Of a DNA stretch of 64,000 nucleotides, positions 17,195 to 24,738 are shown piece after piece. Numbering within the stretch: position 1 is the stretch's first letter; each line of letters begins with the position of its first letter. Source of the DNA: Streptomyces sp. 7-21 (lineage in GTDB: Bacteria > Actinomycetota > Actinomycetes > Streptomycetales > Streptomycetaceae); contig NZ_JAERRL010000004.1 in assembly GCF_016741785.1 (NCBI RefSeq), positions 62,001-126,000 of the forward strand. The letters are read 5' to 3'. A program made the translations under genes and the position numbers. The notes beneath the pieces were generated by a model. The model was not told where the DNA came from. It did no database searches and saw only the letters and a list, made by a program, of their open reading frames with translations.

Positions 17195-17259
17195 GTTACC
17201 CCAAGAGTGAAAGCATAGGTAACGCCATTAGTTACCAGTGCACGGCTTCAACAGGTAAC
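17195..17259. promoter_or_regulatory. Four-half-site operator GTTACC/GGTAAC
   Basis: GTTACC occurs at 17195-17200 and 17231-17236, and its complement GGTAAC at 17218-17223 and 17254-17259. Each outer pair is separated by exactly 17 bases, and the inner pair by 7. The array fills most of the gap between the CGNR gene and the VOC gene and touches the CGNR start region. Confidence 0.75.
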
Positions 17260-17276
17260 CACGAAGGAGTGTGGTC

Positions 17277-17660
17277 ATGGCCATCGCCGCCCTGGGGGTC
17301 ACCGTCCTGGACTGCCCTAACCCCCGCGCGCTCGCGGAGTTCTACGGGGCCGTGCTCGACTGGCGCGTCAGCGACGGGGAGTTCGGCGACGGAGAGAGCT
17401 GGGTCGAACTGCACGGGCCCGACGGGCGCCGGCTGGCCTTCCAGAAGTCCGAGGGGTACCAGCCCCCGCGCTGGCCGGGCACCGAGCACGGCCAGCAGTT
17501 CCACCTGGATTTCGACGTGCCGCGCGACCGGCTCGACGAGGCCGAGCGGCAGGTGCTCGCGCTCGGCGCGCGGCTGCTCCAGGGGGACGGCAACGGAAAG
17601 CGGGGCTGGCGTGTGTACGCCGACCCCGCTGGCCATCCGTTCTGTCTGTGTGCCGTCTGA
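17277..17660 (+). CDS. VOC family (glyoxalase-like) protein
   Basis: A 127-aa vicinal-oxygen-chelate protein made of two beta-alpha-beta-beta-beta units. Seen: VLDCPNPRALAEFYGAVLDW at the start of unit 1 and YADPAGHPFCLC at the end of unit 2, both typical of small VOC enzymes and resistance proteins. The reaction cannot be assigned. I chose the ATG at 17277 because AAGGAG lies seven bases upstream; the GTG at 17271 is too close to it. It shares a regulatory gap with the divergent CGNR gene and may be its target. Confidence 0.88.
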   Translation: MAIAALGVTVLDCPNPRALAEFYGAVLDWRVSDGEFGDGESWVELHGPDGRRLAFQKSEGYQPPRWPGTEHGQQFHLDFDVPRDRLDEAERQVLALGARLLQGDGNGKRGWRVYADPAGHPFCLCAV

Positions 17661-17684
17661 CGGCGGTGCGCCGCCGCCCGGCGC

Positions 17685-18962
17685 TCAGTCGCCCTGCACG
17701 GTGACTTCCTCGTCGTTGATGAGCTGCTGCATCAGCCGCTCGGTGCGCTCCATGTCCCACAGCACCGCTTCACCCTTGGACGTGGGGTAACCGGGGTCTG
17801 CGATCGGCATGTTCATGCGCTCCGCGTTGCGCATCGCGAAGAACGCCTCCCGCAGGTTCCACAGCGACATGTCCTCGTCCACGATGAGCGCGTCCAGCGT
17901 CGCGCCGAGCGTCGGGTACAGGCGGAACGGGTTCAGCAGCGTGCCGGGGGATGCGGCCTGGTCGGAGATCGTGCCGAGGAACTCCTGCTGGTTCTTCGTC
18001 CGGCCCAGGTCGCCCATCGCCTCCTGGTAGCGCTGGCGGTTGTAGGCGAGGGCCTCGGCGCCGTTGAGAGTGTGGCAGCCCTCGTCGAAGTCGGCGCCCG
18101 AGTTCCGGTCGCGTATCGGCTCGTCGAAGCACATCTCCACGCCGCCCAGCGCGTCCACGACGCTGGCGAAGCCGCCGAAGCCGATCTCCATGTAGTGGTC
18201 GATGCGGATGCCGAGGTTGTACTCGATGGTGCGGACCAGCAGCCAGGGCCCCTCGTCGGCGTAGGCCTCGTTCAGCTTGGTCTCGCTGGCCGGGATGCGG
18301 TTGCCGCTCTCGGAGCCGGTGAACTCGGGGATGGTCACCCACGAGTCACGCGGGAGGCTGACCATCGTGTTCCCGTTCTCGCCGACGTGCAGCAGGATCA
18401 TCGTGTCCGTGCGCTGCCCGCCCACGCTGCCGGTGTGCAGCTCCTCCTGCTCTTCCTCGCTCAGCCCCTCACGGCTGTCGGAGCCGACGATCAGGTAGTT
18501 CGTGCCGCCGCCTCCTTCCGGCCGGTCCTCGACCACGGACAGGTCGACCTCGCGCCGCAGCTTGCTGTCCGCCCAGAAGTAGGTGCCGGTGGCGACGATC
18601 ACCATCACGATCAGGAGCGCCAGCGCGGAGAACGCCACCCGGCGCGGCCAGCGCCGCTCGCGCGGCCCGTCGTCATACGGGGACGGCGGCTGCGGTGGCC
18701 GGGGGGCCTGCGGGCGCCGCGCGCCCCGGTAGACGCGGCCCTCGTTGTACCCCGAGTCGTACGGGGCATCGCCGAAGGAGTCATGATCGCCCGAACGCGG
18801 CGGCGGAGGCGGCTGAGGGCTTCTCTGGCCCGCCGGGCGGCCGGGCCGGACGTGCCGCATCACCCGGGCCTGCTCCGGCTCGGCGTTACCGCTGCCTCTG
18901 CCGTACCGGTGCCCGCTGCGGTTCCGGTCGTCGTCGGTCCATCCGTCGGGCCAGTCACTCAT
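17685..18962 (-). CDS. LCP family glycopolymer ligase (LytR-CpsA-Psr), first of four
   Basis: A 425-aa membrane-anchored LCP enzyme, which transfers lipid-linked anionic glycopolymers to peptidoglycan outside the membrane. Seen: a long Pro/Gly/Arg-rich cytoplasmic N-terminus (1-110), one membrane helix (FSALALLIVMVIVATGTYFW, about 113-132), then the LCP domain with VGSDSREG, RTDTMILLH, SLPRDSWV, KLNEAY and the late Arg motif NRQR. The conserved Asp and Arg residues that hold the pyrophosphate are present. There is no C-terminal LytR_C domain. The ATG at 18962 starts MSDWPDGW; the open frame beyond it has no support. It is divergent from the thioesterase gene. Confidence 0.93.
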   Translation of the reverse strand: MSDWPDGWTDDDRNRSGHRYGRGSGNAEPEQARVMRHVRPGRPAGQRSPQPPPPPRSGDHDSFGDAPYDSGYNEGRVYRGARRPQAPRPPQPPSPYDDGPRERRWPRRVAFSALALLIVMVIVATGTYFWADSKLRREVDLSVVEDRPEGGGGTNYLIVGSDSREGLSEEEQEELHTGSVGGQRTDTMILLHVGENGNTMVSLPRDSWVTIPEFTGSESGNRIPASETKLNEAYADEGPWLLVRTIEYNLGIRIDHYMEIGFGGFASVVDALGGVEMCFDEPIRDRNSGADFDEGCHTLNGAEALAYNRQRYQEAMGDLGRTKNQQEFLGTISDQAASPGTLLNPFRLYPTLGATLDALIVDEDMSLWNLREAFFAMRNAERMNMPIADPGYPTSKGEAVLWDMERTERLMQQLINDEEVTVQGD

Positions 18963-19069
18963 GACAGGCCAGTCTGCACGCACCACGGGGGCAGGGAGCA
19001 AGAGGGGACCGGACTGTGGCACAGCTGATGCAATGCGCCGTCGTGCGCCGCCCCGCATACGCTGGGCAC

Positions 19070-19585
19070 ATGACCGACCTGCCGGGCAAGCCGACCGACG
19101 CCTCGCGCGTCACCCTCAGCCACATCACCACGCCGAACGACGTGAACCTCCTCGGCACGGTACACGGCGGCGTGATCATGAAACTCGTGGACGACGCGGC
19201 GGGCGCCGTCGCGGGCCGCCACTCGGGCGGGCCCGCCGTGACGGCCGCGATGGACGAGATGGCGTTCCTGGAGCCGGTGAAAGTCGGGGATCTCGTCCAC
19301 GTGCATGCCCAGGTGAACTGGACCGGCCGCACCTCCATGGAGATCGGCGTCAAGGTCCTGGCCGAGCGGTGGAACGAGGCGACGCCCCCGGTACGGGTCG
19401 GCACCGCCTACCTGGTCTTCACGGCCGTGGACGAGAACGGCAAGCCGCGGCCGGTGCCGCCGGTGCTGCCGGTCACGGACCGGGACCGGCGGCGCTTCCA
19501 GGAGGCGCAGATCCGCCGCACCCACCGGCTGGCGCGGCGCCGCGAGATCCTCGAATTGCGCGCCGCCACCCCGGCCGGCGACTGA
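19070..19585 (+). CDS. Acyl-CoA thioesterase (hotdog fold)
   Basis: A 171-aa thioesterase that hydrolyses acyl-CoA to free acid and CoA. Seen: the hotdog-fold motif VHGGVIMKLVDDAAGAVA at about residue 26-43, where Asp/Asn near the helix start is catalytic in YciA/ACOT-like enzymes, then VHAQVNWTGRTSMEIGV and the strand PVRVGTAYLVFTAVD. One hotdog unit means it works as an oligomer. The ATG at 19070 fits the usual N-terminus; an upstream in-frame start lies within the promoter region shared with the divergent LCP gene. The substrate range is not visible. Confidence 0.9.
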   Translation: MTDLPGKPTDASRVTLSHITTPNDVNLLGTVHGGVIMKLVDDAAGAVAGRHSGGPAVTAAMDEMAFLEPVKVGDLVHVHAQVNWTGRTSMEIGVKVLAERWNEATPPVRVGTAYLVFTAVDENGKPRPVPPVLPVTDRDRRRFQEAQIRRTHRLARRREILELRAATPAGD

Positions 19586-19642
19586 CCGGCGCACCACCGG
19601 GCGGACCGGCGGCCCCGCGTGCCGCGCGGGGCCGCCGGCATC

Positions 19643-20608
19643 TCAGCCCAGCAGCGACAGCAGGCGGTCCGTGCCGACATTGCCGCCGGTGAGGATCACG
19701 CCGGCGCGCCGCGGCAGCGGCGTCACGCGCCCGGAGAGCAGCGCGGCCAGCGCCGTCGCCCCGCTCGGCTCCAGCACCAGCTTCAGCCGCTCCAGCGCGA
19801 AGACCATCGCCGCCCGGATCTCGTCATCGGTGACCGTGACCACCCCCTCGGCCAGCCGCTGCACCACCGGGAACGTCAGCTCACCCGGCGTCGTCATCGC
19901 CGTCTGCCCGTCCGCGATCGACTGCGGCGGCGCGATCGACACCCGCCGGCCCGCCGCCAGCGAGCGGCGGGTGTCGTCGGCGGCCTCCGGCTCCACGCCG
20001 ATGACACGTATCCCGGGCCGCAGCGCGGTCGCCGCCGTGGCGCTCCCCGCCAGCAGCCCGCCGCCGCCGACCGGCACCAGCAGGGCGTCCAGCGGCGCGT
20101 CCCGGCTGTCCGTCTCCTCGACCAGCTCCAGGGCCGCCGTGCCCTGGCCCGCCATGACCAGCGGGTGGTCGTAGGGCGGGATGACCGTCAGCCCCCGCTC
20201 CTCGGCCAGCCGCCTGCCCAGCTCCTCGCGGTTCTCGCCCGCCCGGCTGTAGGTGACGATCTCCGCGCCGTATCCCTCGGTGGCAGCGCGCTTGGCGGCG
20301 GGCGCGTCGTCCGGCATCACGATCACCGCCCGGCTGCCCAGCAGGCGGCAGGACAGCGCGACCGCCTGCGCGTGGTTCCCCGAGGAGTAGGCCAGCACCC
20401 CCCGCGCCAGGCTGTCCTGGTCCAGCCGGGAAATGGCGTTGTAGGCGCCGCGGATCTTGAACGCCCCGACGCGCTGGAGGTTCTCGCACTTCAGGTACGC
20501 CTCGCAGCCCGCCCGGTCGTTCAGCGTCCGGGAGGTCACCACCGGCGTGCGGTGGGCGACCCCCGCCAGCCGCTCGGCCGCCTCCCGCACGTCCTGCATG
20601 CTGATCAC
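19643..20608 (-). CDS. Threonine/serine dehydratase (PLP enzyme)
   Basis: A 321-aa pyridoxal-phosphate enzyme of the catabolic threonine dehydratase/serine racemase group, deaminating threonine to 2-oxobutyrate or serine to pyruvate. Seen: the PLP lysine in VGAFKIRGAYN (Lys51), the phosphate-binding glycine loop VGGGGLLAG around residue 175, and SSGNHAQAVA around 75. No regulatory ACT domain is present, so it is not the feedback-inhibited IlvA form. The GTG start at 20608 follows AAAGGAG by nine bases. It points toward the thioesterase gene and shares no clear operon with neighbours. Confidence 0.93.
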   Translation of the reverse strand: MISMQDVREAAERLAGVAHRTPVVTSRTLNDRAGCEAYLKCENLQRVGAFKIRGAYNAISRLDQDSLARGVLAYSSGNHAQAVALSCRLLGSRAVIVMPDDAPAAKRAATEGYGAEIVTYSRAGENREELGRRLAEERGLTVIPPYDHPLVMAGQGTAALELVEETDSRDAPLDALLVPVGGGGLLAGSATAATALRPGIRVIGVEPEAADDTRRSLAAGRRVSIAPPQSIADGQTAMTTPGELTFPVVQRLAEGVVTVTDDEIRAAMVFALERLKLVLEPSGATALAALLSGRVTPLPRRAGVILTGGNVGTDRLLSLLG

Positions 20609-20653
20609 GTCTCTCTTCTCCTTTCCTCGCGGCGGCGGCCAGGCGCCCGTGCC

Positions 20654-21601
20654 TCACAGCCGCGCGATGTCCATGTGCGGCATGCGCGGCTTCCGGCGCG
20701 GTGGCCGCCGGCCGGCCAGCACGATCAGCCGGGCGGCGCGGTGCCGCTGCCCCTCGTACGGCGCCAGGAGCTCCAGCATCCGGGCGTCGTCCGCGTCGCG
20801 TTCCGCGGCGAGGGTGTATCCCACCGTGCGCGGCAGATGCAGGTCGCCGACGGTGAGGGCGTCGGGGTGGCCGTTGCTGCGCTGGAGCGTCTCGGCCGCG
20901 GTCCACGGGCCGATGCCCGGCACCGCCCGCAGCCGCGCCATGGCCTGCGGCAGGTCCATGGCCGCCGCTTCCTCGAGCCGCCGTGCCACCGCCACCGCCC
21001 GCAGCACCGCCGCGGAGCGCTGCCCGTCGACGCCCGCCCGGTGCCACTCCCACGACGGCACCCGGGCGAGGCGCCGGGGCTCAGGCATCACGTACATCCC
21101 GAGGCCGGCCCCCGGCCCCGGCGCCGGCTCACCGTGGCGCCGCAGCAGCAGCCGCCAGGCGCGGTACGCCTCGCCCGTCGTCACCCGCTGCTCCAGGACC
21201 GACGGGATCAGCGACTCCAGCACCAGGCCGGTGCGGATCAGCCGCAGCCCGGCGTGGCGCCGGTGGGCCTGCGCCACCAGCCGGTGGTGCGGCACGAACT
21301 CCTCAGGCGAGTCCTGGGCCCCCAGCAGCTCGGGCAGCCGGTCGAGCACCCACTCGGCCCCAGGTCCCCAGGCGCTGGCGCGTACGGGCGCCCCCGGCAT
21401 GAGCCGCAGCGTCGCCGGGCCGAGCGGGGTGCGCGTGGCCCGCCAGACCGCGCCGTCCGGCCCGTCGCGGAACGCCGGGTCCCACGGCCCGCGCCGCAGC
21501 ACCTCCAGGCTGAGGCGGAGGTCGTACGGCTCGGGCGGCATCCACGTACGCACGCGCTCCGGGGCACCGGCCGCGGGCCGTCTCGGCTGGGGCAGCGTCA
21601 T
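20654..21601 (-). CDS. DNA-3-methyladenine glycosylase II family (AlkA-like)
   Basis: A 315-aa helix-hairpin-helix DNA glycosylase that removes alkylated bases. Seen: VLESLIPSVLEQRVTTGEAYRAWRLLL spread around residue 130-156, the hairpin LRAVPGIGPWTAAETLQRSNG near 230-250 that grips the DNA backbone, and DLHLPR with the catalytic Asp nearby (DALTVGDLHLP). The N-terminal 100 residues are a beta-rich AlkA-type domain. It starts at 21601 with MTLPQPRRP; the open frame continues upstream only as an overlap with the divergent gene. The gene is divergent from the TIGR03089 gene, 72 bases apart. Confidence 0.88.
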   Translation of the reverse strand: MTLPQPRRPAAGAPERVRTWMPPEPYDLRLSLEVLRRGPWDPAFRDGPDGAVWRATRTPLGPATLRLMPGAPVRASAWGPGAEWVLDRLPELLGAQDSPEEFVPHHRLVAQAHRRHAGLRLIRTGLVLESLIPSVLEQRVTTGEAYRAWRLLLRRHGEPAPGPGAGLGMYVMPEPRRLARVPSWEWHRAGVDGQRSAAVLRAVAVARRLEEAAAMDLPQAMARLRAVPGIGPWTAAETLQRSNGHPDALTVGDLHLPRTVGYTLAAERDADDARMLELLAPYEGQRHRAARLIVLAGRRPPRRKPRMPHMDIARL

Positions 21602-21673
21602 GCCAGGACAGTAACGGCCCCCACTGACAGCCGCCGGAGTACCCGCTGCCCACCCGGGCGTACGCTGAGGCGG

Positions 21674-22423
21674 ATGAACACCGCCGACACTCCCGCCGAC
21701 CTGCTGCGCTCCGCGCTCGCCAGGGACGCGGCGCGTCCGCTGATCACGTACTACGACGACGCCACGGGCGAACGCGTCGAACTCTCCGCCGCGACCCTGG
21801 CGAACTGGGTGTCCAAGACGGCCAACCTGCTCCAGGACGACCTGTCGGCCGAGCGCGGCGACCGCATCGCCCTGCTGCTGCCCGCCCACTGGCAGACCGC
21901 CGTCTGGCTGCTGGCCTGCGCCGCCACCGGCGTCGTGGCCGAGCCCGGCGGTGATCCCGCTGCCGCCGATGCCGTGGTCGCCGGGCCCGAGCGGCTCGAC
22001 GAAGCGCGCGCCTGCTCCGGCGAGCGGCTGGCCCTGAGCCTGCGCCCCCTGGGCGCGCCCTTCCCGCAGCCGCCCGCCGGCTTCACGGACTACGCGCGCG
22101 TTGCTCCTGCCCAGCCGGACGCGTTCACCGCCCTCGACCCGCCCAGCCCCGGCGACCCCGCGCTCGTCACCGGCTCCGAGGAGCTGACCGGCGCGGAAGT
22201 TCTGGCGCGCGCCCGCGCCGACGCCCAGGCGCGCGGTCTCGGCGCGGGCGACCGGATCATGTCGGGCCTCGGCTACGGCGACTGGGACGGCCTGTCGGCC
22301 GGTCTGTTCGCCCCGCTGGCCGCCGGCGCCTCCGTCGTGCTGTGCCCGCGCGCGGACCTGCTCGACGACGCGGCCCGTGCCGCGCGGGCCCAGAGCGAGC
22401 ACGTGACCCACGTCGCCCTCTGA
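21674..22423 (+). CDS. TIGR03089 family protein (truncated AMP-ligase-like)
   Basis: A 249-aa protein that resembles the N-terminal half of an acyl-CoA/AMP ligase: an N-terminal ATLANWVSKTANLLQDDL helix region and DRIALLLPAHWQTAVWLLACAATG match the ligase fold, but the ATP-binding loop (TSGTTG in true ligases) is replaced by TGSEELTG and the C-terminal domain is absent. It is therefore probably not a normal ligase. From memory, actinomycete genomes carry this family next to LCP genes, as here (LCP gene at 22960). Its role is unknown. ATG at 21674 gives a well-defined N-terminus. Confidence 0.8.
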   Translation: MNTADTPADLLRSALARDAARPLITYYDDATGERVELSAATLANWVSKTANLLQDDLSAERGDRIALLLPAHWQTAVWLLACAATGVVAEPGGDPAAADAVVAGPERLDEARACSGERLALSLRPLGAPFPQPPAGFTDYARVAPAQPDAFTALDPPSPGDPALVTGSEELTGAEVLARARADAQARGLGAGDRIMSGLGYGDWDGLSAGLFAPLAAGASVVLCPRADLLDDAARAARAQSEHVTHVAL

Positions 22424-22959
22424 CACCGGCCCCCGCCGCCTGGGCAGGGCACCGGCAGCCAGGACGGCCGGCGGCGGGGCAGCCGGCTATTCCCCTCGGC
22501 GACTCTTTCGCGTTCCCCCAGTTCCCCCACGCCGCCGCCTCATCTGTCACACCCGGCGCGGGACCGGCACACGTGTAAAGCCGTATGACCTGCGCAGGCA
22601 GGTCCGCGGTATTCCGGCCGGCGGCTGCAATTCCTCACTGCCCCCGGAGAAAACGGCCCATGTCAGCGGGCCGCCACGTACCGCAGCGGGTATCCGGCTG
22701 CGACGGGGCCGCCCTCGCCCGGCGCCCCCGGGGCGAGGCGGTCCGCCCGGGGCGGGCAAGAGGGAGCCGTGTAAGCGGGACATAAGTAAGGGAAGAGTAA
22801 ACCCCGCCGAGATAAACACCCTGAAATAGGGAACTACTCGGAGGTTTGGTCCCGTCGTCCCCTCGTGTATTACGTCACCGCCATCGCGCCCGGTGGAACC
22901 CCCGGGCTAGGGTGAGCCGTCTGAATCCTCAGAGCAGACACGGAGGGAAGCACGGTTCG
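22424..22959 (+). other. Long intergenic region before the second LCP gene
   Basis: 536 bases without a supported gene. It contains a small perfect hairpin GACCTGC-gcag-GCAGGTC (22587-22604), a larger stem CCGCC-TCGCCC / GGGCGA-GGCGG (22709-22741, one bulge), a palindromic CCGCCCGGGGCGG just after it, and an AT-richer block around 22770-22840. It may be a long structured 5' leader of the LCP gene or hold a small RNA. Confidence 0.5.
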
Positions 22960-24696
22960 GTGGACGCGCAGGGACGCGGCGGCACGGGGGGCATCGACCC
23001 CGCGGATCAGTGGGTGTTCAACCCCCACACCGGCGAATACGAGCTTCGGATGCCCGGCCAGCAGGGCCCGCAGCCGCAAGCTGCCTCCGGTGTGGACGAA
23101 CCGCGGCCGGCCCCGCCCCGGCAGCGCAGCGCGCCCGCCGAGGAAACCGCGGCGCTGCCCGCCCAGGCCCCGGAGCGCCGCCGGGCTGCCCCTGAGGACA
23201 AGAAGAAGGTCCCCGGCCAGCGCGACCGGCGGGCACCGCACAGCAGGCGCAAGGCCAAGAAACGGAGCCGCAAGAAGAAGGTCCTGATGTGGACCGGCGG
23301 CTCGCTGGCGATGCTGCTGGTCGTCGGCTGCGCGGGCGCCTGGTACCTGTACCAGCGGCTCAACGGCAATCTCACGACCGTCGACGTCGGCGAGGAGACC
23401 GGATACGGGGACGGCGAGCCGGTCAACGTGCTGTTCATCGGCACCGACGACCGCACCGGCGAGGGCAACAGCGGCTACGGCAACGAAGGCGACACCGGCC
23501 GCGCCGACACCACGGTGCTCATGCACTTCTCGGCGGACCGCAGCCACGCCACCGCGCTGAGCATTCCGCGCGACCTCATCGTCGACATCCCCGAGTGCGA
23601 GACGCGGAACGAGGACGGCACCACCACCGTCATACCCCCGAGCGAGGGCGTCCGCTTCAACGAGAGCCTGGGCGGGGGCCGCGACCCGGGCTGCACCTGG
23701 CGGACGGTCGAGCAGCTGACAGGCGTCGAGATCAACCACTTCATCATGGCCGACTTCAACGCGGTGAAGGACATGTCCACCGCGGTCGGCGGCGTCGAGG
23801 TCTGCGTGGAGGAGACCATCGACGATCCCAAGTCCCATCTGTACCTGGAACCGGGCCGCCACCGGCTGGAGGGCGAGGACGCCCTGGCCTTCGTGCGGAC
23901 CCGTTACTCGGTGGGCACCGGCAGCGACCTGAGCCGGATCGAGCTTCAGCAGCAGTTCCTGGCCTCCATGGCCCGTGAGATCACCTCGGTCAGCGTCTCG
24001 AAGATGTGGGATTTGGCCGACACCGCCACCTCCGCGCTCACCGTCGACACCGGCCTGAACACGGTCAGGAAGCTGTACGACCTCGCCAACGATCTGGGCC
24101 AGGTCCCGATGAAGGACATCGCCTTCGTGACGCTTCCCGTGGTGGACAACACCGACGGCGCGACGGTGCTGATCGACGAGACGCGCGCCAACCCGATCTT
24201 CGAGATGCTGCAGCAGGACATCTCGTGGACCGAGGACGACGACCGCGGCGGCGACGGCGACGGCGGCGGTAACGGCGGTGACGGGGACGGCAAGAACGGC
24301 GACGGCGGCCAGGAGATGGCCCCGCCGGAGGAGGTCCGTGTCGACGTGTACAACGGCGGCAACGTGCTGGGCGCCGCCCAGCAGACCGTGACCTGGCTCC
24401 AGACCGAGCAGGGGGTCCCGCTGTCGACCAACGCCGGCAACGCCGCCGAGCCGCAGGAGGAGACGACCCTGGAGTACGGTGCCGACCAGGCGGCCCAGGC
24501 CGCCCGGCTCGCCGACATGATGGGCCTGCCGCAGTCCGCGCTCAAGGAGCAGCCAGACAACGCAGGGGACGCCCCGATGGTCCTTGTACTGGGAGACGAC
24601 TTCGAGGCGCCGGGCACGCCGATAGGCGGTCCGCCTCAGCGGCCCGAGGGGGTCGACAGCATCACGGCGGACGACGAGAACGTCTGCGCCTCATAA
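22960..24696 (+). CDS. LCP family glycopolymer ligase with LytR_C domain, second of four
   Basis: A 578-aa membrane LCP enzyme. Seen: a disordered, charged N-terminus (IDPADQWVFNPHTGEYEL near the start is typical of Streptomyces LCP proteins), a basic KKRSRKKKV stretch before the membrane helix (about 110-130), then the LCP domain with IGTDDRTGEG, RADTTVLMHFSADRS, SIPRDLIVDIPEC, FNESLG and the late FVRTRY motif. A Gly/Asp linker (about residues 428-450) leads to a LytR_C domain (VDVYNGGNVLGAAQQTV to VLVLGDDF). The GTG at 22960 has GGAGGG about 12 bases upstream. The third LCP gene follows 42 bases later and is probably cotranscribed. Confidence 0.93.
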   Translation: MDAQGRGGTGGIDPADQWVFNPHTGEYELRMPGQQGPQPQAASGVDEPRPAPPRQRSAPAEETAALPAQAPERRRAAPEDKKKVPGQRDRRAPHSRRKAKKRSRKKKVLMWTGGSLAMLLVVGCAGAWYLYQRLNGNLTTVDVGEETGYGDGEPVNVLFIGTDDRTGEGNSGYGNEGDTGRADTTVLMHFSADRSHATALSIPRDLIVDIPECETRNEDGTTTVIPPSEGVRFNESLGGGRDPGCTWRTVEQLTGVEINHFIMADFNAVKDMSTAVGGVEVCVEETIDDPKSHLYLEPGRHRLEGEDALAFVRTRYSVGTGSDLSRIELQQQFLASMAREITSVSVSKMWDLADTATSALTVDTGLNTVRKLYDLANDLGQVPMKDIAFVTLPVVDNTDGATVLIDETRANPIFEMLQQDISWTEDDDRGGDGDGGGNGGDGDGKNGDGGQEMAPPEEVRVDVYNGGNVLGAAQQTVTWLQTEQGVPLSTNAGNAAEPQEETTLEYGADQAAQAARLADMMGLPQSALKEQPDNAGDAPMVLVLGDDFEAPGTPIGGPPQRPEGVDSITADDENVCAS

Positions 24697-24738
24697 CCTG
24701 CCGTCGCCTCGGGGCATCAGCGACAAAGGGGAGATACC

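Noticed and set aside
19619..22423. Very long open frame of 934 codons on the plus strand
   Set aside because: It is antisense to the dehydratase and glycosylase genes; only its last 249 codons (from 21674) are a real gene.
22890..22925. ECF-sigma-like promoter GGAAC ... TCT before the second LCP gene
   Set aside because: The spacing is about 20 bases instead of the 16-17 expected.
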